Assembly: GCA_023247935.1 (NCBI GenBank)
Contig: JAHFFM010000008.1
Location: 4,673-21,844 of the forward strand
Origin: Candidatus Omnitrophota bacterium
Lineage (GTDB): Bacteria; Omnitrophota; Gorgyraeia; 2-02-FULL-51-18
Reading direction: 5' to 3'
Length of the DNA stretch: 17,172 nucleotides
A model generated the notes under the pieces. It was not told the DNA's origin, made no database searches, and saw only the letters and a list, made by a program, of their open reading frames with translations. How positions within the stretch are numbered: position 1 is the first letter of the stretch; each line of letters starts with the position of its first letter. The position numbers and the translations under genes were made by a program. This document shows, in pieces, positions 13,755-17,172 of the stretch.

Positions 13755-14146
13755 TGTCTAAGGAAATCAACATTTTATTCGTTGACGATCAGCCGGATTT
13801 TTTGGAAACCATGACTTATTGGATGCGTAATCGAGGTTATCAAGTGATCACCGCGAGCAATGGTCCGGAAGGCATTGAGCTTTTGAAGAAGAATTCAAAC
13901 GTGGATATCGTTTTTGCCGATTTCAAAATGGAAGGCATGAACGGGATTGAGATGATCACGAAAATCCGTGAATTCAACAAAACCATCCCGATCGTTATGG
14001 TCACGGCTCATGCGGATGACGCCATGATTCATAAAACGAAAGACCTGAATATTTCCGGGTTTTTCTCGAAAATGGGGGGTTTTGACGACCTTGAGCAGGT
14101 GATTGAGGTCGTCCTTCGAAGCATCAAACGTTCCAAGACCAGTTAA
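13754..14146 (+). CDS. Single-domain response regulator, partner of the upstream kinase
   Basis: This 130-residue receiver has D11 D12, phosphoacceptor D56 (FADFKM), T84 and K106. The Lys is followed by Met-Gly-Gly in place of the usual Pro. There is no DNA-binding or enzymatic output domain. The start codon overlaps the kinase stop (TGATG), and a full AGGAGG at 13742-13747 lies 6 nt upstream, so expression is tightly coupled to the kinase. It ends 13 bp before the ABC binding-protein gene. Control of that operon would have to be through another protein. Confidence 0.93.
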   Translation: MSKEINILFVDDQPDFLETMTYWMRNRGYQVITASNGPEGIELLKKNSNVDIVFADFKMEGMNGIEMITKIREFNKTIPIVMVTAHADDAMIHKTKDLNISGFFSKMGGFDDLEQVIEVVLRSIKRSKTS

Positions 14147-14159
14147 AAAGGATTTTTGG

Positions 14160-15302
14160 GTGTCTTTTTCCTCCAAAGCAGTATTTTTTACGGGCCTGTC
14201 TGTTTTAACTCTTATTTCTCCTGTTTTCGCTAAAGATGATGAAGTGGTGATTGGACTTACGGCGCCTCTTACCGGCGACCAGGCCTATATTGGCATCGGC
14301 GTCATGCAGGGCGCGCAAATGGCTGTTGAGGATGCGAACGCCAAAGGCCCTATCTTCGGCGATACCAAGCTCAAATTTGAAGCCTTGGATGACCAGCATA
14401 ACCCCACCCAAGCAGTTCTTGTCGCCAATAAGTTCATTTCGAACCCGGATACAATGGGAGTAGTGGGGCATTTTAATTCTAATTGCTCCAAAGCGGCTTC
14501 TTCGATTTATCATGAAGGCCGCGTCACCCAAGTTTCTCCCGCCTCTACCAATCCTGAAATTTCAAGACAGGGTTTTGATACTTTTTTCAGAGTTTGCGCC
14601 ACGGATGAAGTGCAGGCTCCTGCCGCGGCCTTATTTGTCTTCAATGACTTGAGCTTTAAGCGTGTCGTTGTGCTGGACGACCAGACAACTTATGGCAGGG
14701 GATTGGCGGAACAATTCAAAAAGAAATTTATCGCGCTGGGCGGTGAAGTATTGAAACATGAAGGAATTACGCAAGGTGAAAAAGATTTCATGCCTCTTTT
14801 AACCAAGGTTAAATCCGTGAATCCAGAGCTTGTTTTTTTTGGCGGAATTTATCCTGAGATGGCTCTTTTATTGAAACAGTCTAAAAAAATTGGTTTGAAC
14901 GCGGCATGGATGGGCGGCGATGGCATTTTTGAAGCCTCTTTGGCCTCGTTGGCGGGAGAAGGGGTTGCAGACGGGACTTATTCGACCATGCTGGGCGTTG
15001 ATCCGCACATGGTGCCTGAGGCTAAAGATTTTGTGACGCGATACGAAGCCCGGTTTGGCACAATCGGTTCTTTTTCCACTTATGGTTATGACGCCGCCTG
15101 CGTGCTCATTGACGCGATTCGCCGTGCCGGTAAAAAAGACCGTCAAGCTATTCTTGATGAAATGAAGAAAACTCATGATTTTCCGGGTATTCTGGGGCCG
15201 ATTAATTTTGACAAAAAAGGCGACGCCATTGGAAAAAGTGTAGGCGTTTTCAGGATGGAGAACGGGAAGTTCAAGTTCCTCAAAGAAATAAAGCAGTCTT
15301 AA
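14160..15302 (+). CDS. livJ: Branched-chain amino acid-type ABC transporter, periplasmic binding protein
   Basis: The 380-residue protein belongs to the Peripla_BP_6 (LivJ/LivK) group. It begins with a classic signal peptide (MSFSSK, hydrophobic core, cleavage likely after SPVFA) with no lipobox, so it should be free in the periplasm, as in diderms. The mature part starts VVIGLTAPLTGDQAYIGIG and shows typical features including SPASTNPEIS and FFGGIYPEM. GTG 14160 is chosen because AAGGA (14148-14152) is 7 nt upstream and it starts the signal peptide; a TTG at 14103 would begin inside the previous gene. The substrate may be Leu/Ile/Val, but members also bind other amino acids, amides or urea. 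Confidence 0.93.
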   Translation: MSFSSKAVFFTGLSVLTLISPVFAKDDEVVIGLTAPLTGDQAYIGIGVMQGAQMAVEDANAKGPIFGDTKLKFEALDDQHNPTQAVLVANKFISNPDTMGVVGHFNSNCSKAASSIYHEGRVTQVSPASTNPEISRQGFDTFFRVCATDEVQAPAAALFVFNDLSFKRVVVLDDQTTYGRGLAEQFKKKFIALGGEVLKHEGITQGEKDFMPLLTKVKSVNPELVFFGGIYPEMALLLKQSKKIGLNAAWMGGDGIFEASLASLAGEGVADGTYSTMLGVDPHMVPEAKDFVTRYEARFGTIGSFSTYGYDAACVLIDAIRRAGKKDRQAILDEMKKTHDFPGILGPINFDKKGDAIGKSVGVFRMENGKFKFLKEIKQS

Positions 15303-15306
15303 CGGT

Positions 15307-15347
15307 TTTTAGCGTATCGCGTATCTCCTATCCGCTATCCGCTAAAA
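15307..15347. repeat. Hairpin of tandem heptamers between livJ and livH
   Basis: TTTTAGCG (15307-15314) pairs exactly with CGCTAAAA (15340-15347). The stem extends inward imperfectly through two copies of GCGTATC (15312-15325) on the left and two of TATCCGC (15329-15342) on the right, around a TCC centre. It may trim or attenuate the message so that the binding protein is made in excess over the permeases. TAAAAT (15343-15348) could also be a weak -10 for livH. Confidence 0.6.
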
Positions 15348-15360
15348 TGCGTAATATTTT

Positions 15361-16278
15361 ATGAGCTCCCATCTCCAGCTTTTTTTCCAGCAGCTCCTTA
15401 ACGGTTTAACAATTGGCATGGTTTACGCTTTGATCGCCTTGGGTTACACCATGGTTTATGGCGTATTGCAGTTGATTAATTTCGCGCATGGTGAAGTTTT
15501 CATGGTTGGCGGATACCTCGCGCTAACCGCCATGGCGTGGATAGCTTCGATTTGGGCCGGAGCGCCTTTTTTTGTGATACTTCCGCTGATTCTGATTTTT
15601 TCCATGCTAGGCGCCTCGTTATTGGGGGCTTGTATTGAACGGGCGGCGTATCGTCCTTTACGCATTTCACCCAAGCTTACGGCATTGATCAGTTCTATCG
15701 GCGTTTCTTTTGTTTTGCAAAACACCGTAATGCTTGTTTACGGCTCGCGTGAAAAAAGCATGCCAGCCTTGCTGCCGAACTGGCAGGTGGACTTGCATGG
15801 CGTGACGCTTTCCGTGGCCCAGTTGATTATTTTTCCCACCACGATTTTTCTGATGCTCTTTTTGACTTTTTTTGTGAAAAAAACATCCATGGGAAAAGCG
15901 ATGCGCGCGGTTTCAGAAAATACGGAAGCCGCATCTTTGATGGGGATTTCGCCTAATAAAGTGATTCGCGCTACTTTTGTTTTGGGATCCGCGCTGGCCG
16001 CGGTGGGAGGCTCTCTTTTTGCCATGAACTATGGAAGCATGAATTTTCATGACGGGTATTTGGCGGGAATTAAGGCGTTTACGGCCGCGGTATTCGGAGG
16101 GATTGGTTCGATTCCGGGTGCGATGCTTGGCGGCGTGCTTCTGGGGATTTTTGAAGGATTTGCCGCGGGTTATATTTCTTCCGAATGGAAAGACGTGTTT
16201 GCATTTGGCCTGCTTGTAGCGCTTCTTCTTTTCAAGCCTTCGGGTATTTTGGGTGAAAATGTTTCCGAAAAGGTTTAG
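15361..16278 (+). CDS. livH: Branched-chain amino acid-type ABC transporter permease LivH
   Basis: The 305-residue integral membrane protein has about eight hydrophobic segments and is one of two permease subunits of the inner-membrane channel. Family landmarks are LNGLTIGMVYALIALGYTMV near the N-terminus, LINFAHGEVFMVGGY (conserved in LivH), the SENTEAASLMGI coupling loop (about 182-193), which contacts the ATPase, and the AAVFGGIGSIPGAMLGG segment near the C-terminus. No Shine-Dalgarno sequence precedes ATG 15361; it lies 14 bp after the hairpin. livM follows after 12 bp. Confidence 0.95.
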   Translation: MSSHLQLFFQQLLNGLTIGMVYALIALGYTMVYGVLQLINFAHGEVFMVGGYLALTAMAWIASIWAGAPFFVILPLILIFSMLGASLLGACIERAAYRPLRISPKLTALISSIGVSFVLQNTVMLVYGSREKSMPALLPNWQVDLHGVTLSVAQLIIFPTTIFLMLFLTFFVKKTSMGKAMRAVSENTEAASLMGISPNKVIRATFVLGSALAAVGGSLFAMNYGSMNFHDGYLAGIKAFTAAVFGGIGSIPGAMLGGVLLGIFEGFAAGYISSEWKDVFAFGLLVALLLFKPSGILGENVSEKV

Positions 16279-16290
16279 GTTTCCTCAATC

Positions 16291-17172
16291 ATGAACTTTC
16301 AAGAAAAGATTAAAAATCTTCCTTATCAAATTCAAATCGGGTTATTTCTGGGACCTTTTTTGTTGCTACCTATCATTGACAGGAACACCTATCATTTGGA
16401 CCTTTTAACCGGCGTGGGTATTTACGTGATTTTGGCTATGGGTTTGAATGTCGTGGTCGGGCTCGCCGGTTTGTTGAACCTGGGTTATGCGGCTTTTTTT
16501 GGAATTGGTGCGTACACTTACGCGCTTTTGAATTTGCATGGGCATTGGTCGTTTTGGGCGGGTTTACCCGCCGCGGGGCTGGTTTCCATGCTTTTCGGTT
16601 TTCTGATCGGAATTCCCTCGATTCGCGTCAGAGGGGATTATTTGGCGATTACCACTTTGGGTTTTGGGGAAATCACCAGAATTGCTTTTAATAATTTGGA
16701 TACTTGGACGGGCGGTCCTAACGGACTTTTAGGAATTTCCAGACCTAAATTTTTTGGCCATGCGTTTTCAGTGAATCCCACGCCTTATTATTATTTGGTG
16801 CTTTTTTTTATTGCTGTGATCGCATTTTTTCTTTTCCGGATGTGCCGTTCAAAAATCGGCCGCGCACTTGTCGCCATACGCGAAGATGAGTTGGCCGCGT
16901 CTTGTATGGGCGTCCCCACACTTCACGTAAAACTTGTCGCGTTTGGCGTGAGTTCCTTTATCGCGGGGCTTGCTGGCGCGATTTTCGCGTCAAAACAAAC
17001 GATTGTCACGCCCGATAGTTTTGATTTCGTGCTTTCGGTTTTGCTTTTGGCTATGGTGGTTTTGGGCGGAATGGGAAATATTTGGGGCGCGGCGCTCGGA
17101 GCGTTGGTTCTGGGTGTTTTGCCTGAGCTTCTGAGAAGTTTTGCGGTTTACCGCATGTTGATTTTTGGGCTG
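16291..17172 (+). CDS. livM: Branched-chain amino acid-type ABC transporter permease LivM (3' end cut by window)
   Basis: The frame opens at ATG 16291 (MNFQEKIKNL) and stays open for 294 codons to the window edge. It has LivM landmarks: GVGIYVILAMGLNVVVGLAGLLNLGYAAFF, the RGDYLAITTLGFGEI motif, GGPNGLLGI, the coupling loop IREDELAASCMGV, and LLLAMVVLGGMGNIWGA near the end. About eight to nine membrane helices are expected. The start is preceded only by weak purine-rich sequence. The ATPase genes (livG, livF) would be expected just downstream, outside the window. Confidence 0.95.
   Translation, partial: MNFQEKIKNLPYQIQIGLFLGPFLLLPIIDRNTYHLDLLTGVGIYVILAMGLNVVVGLAGLLNLGYAAFFGIGAYTYALLNLHGHWSFWAGLPAAGLVSMLFGFLIGIPSIRVRGDYLAITTLGFGEITRIAFNNLDTWTGGPNGLLGISRPKFFGHAFSVNPTPYYYLVLFFIAVIAFFLFRMCRSKIGRALVAIREDELAASCMGVPTLHVKLVAFGVSSFIAGLAGAIFASKQTIVTPDSFDFVLSVLLLAMVVLGGMGNIWGAALGALVLGVLPELLRSFAVYRMLIFGL

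Noticed and set aside
14103..14159. TTG start for the binding protein inside the previous gene
   Set aside because: It would put 19 polar residues before a clear signal peptide; GTG 14160 with AAGGA upstream fits far better.

Overview
The window is a gene-dense stretch from a diderm (Gram-negative-type) bacterium of moderate GC content. Evidence for a diderm is one periplasmic binding protein with a cleavable signal peptide and no lipobox, and a lipoprotein with a peptidoglycan-binding domain. The mix of genes (PEP mutase/nucleotidyltransferase fusion, many two-component proteins, short palindromic repeats) resembles uncultivated lineages such as Omnitrophota. That placement is an impression from the protein sequences and was not tested by any search.

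Layout. Positions 1-388 hold no protein gene. They contain the 3' end of a tRNA (probably Leu), an inverted second copy of that end, a 105-bp palindromic element and a block of nested hairpins. Then come a membrane diguanylate cyclase (389-1120), leuS (1184-3697), a 55-bp double palindrome, a 45-residue membrane peptide (3777-3914) and comEC (3904-6180). Next is a two-gene phosphonate module: a PEP mutase fused to a nucleotidyltransferase (6210-7892) and phosphonopyruvate decarboxylase (7889-8992). A signalling block follows: a lone receiver (9092-9466), a REC-PAS-kinase-REC hybrid (9472-11439), a peptidoglycan-binding lipoprotein (11520-12065), a membrane PAS kinase (12303-13754) and a second lone receiver (13754-14146). 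The window ends in a branched-chain-amino-acid-type ABC uptake operon: binding protein (14160-15302), livH permease (15361-16278) and livM permease (16291 to the edge).

How the genes may work together. PEP mutase and the decarboxylase should convert phosphoenolpyruvate to phosphonoacetaldehyde, and the fused nucleotidyltransferase would activate a phosphonate for transfer. The aminotransferase expected in between is not in the window. The second kinase/receiver pair runs straight into the ABC operon, so it may sense or control uptake (inference).

The main unusual points are: (1) palindromic repeats inserted in frame inside leuS at two places, plus a matching style of repeat between genes; (2) an inverted duplicate of a tRNA 3' end that breaks at the T-loop, like an integrase attachment site; (3) three genes whose predicted transcription start falls 0-2 bases from the start codon and which lack a Shine-Dalgarno sequence, beside other genes with good ones; (4) two intergenic hairpins built from tandem 7-base words; (5) a nucleotidyltransferase domain with altered signature residues.
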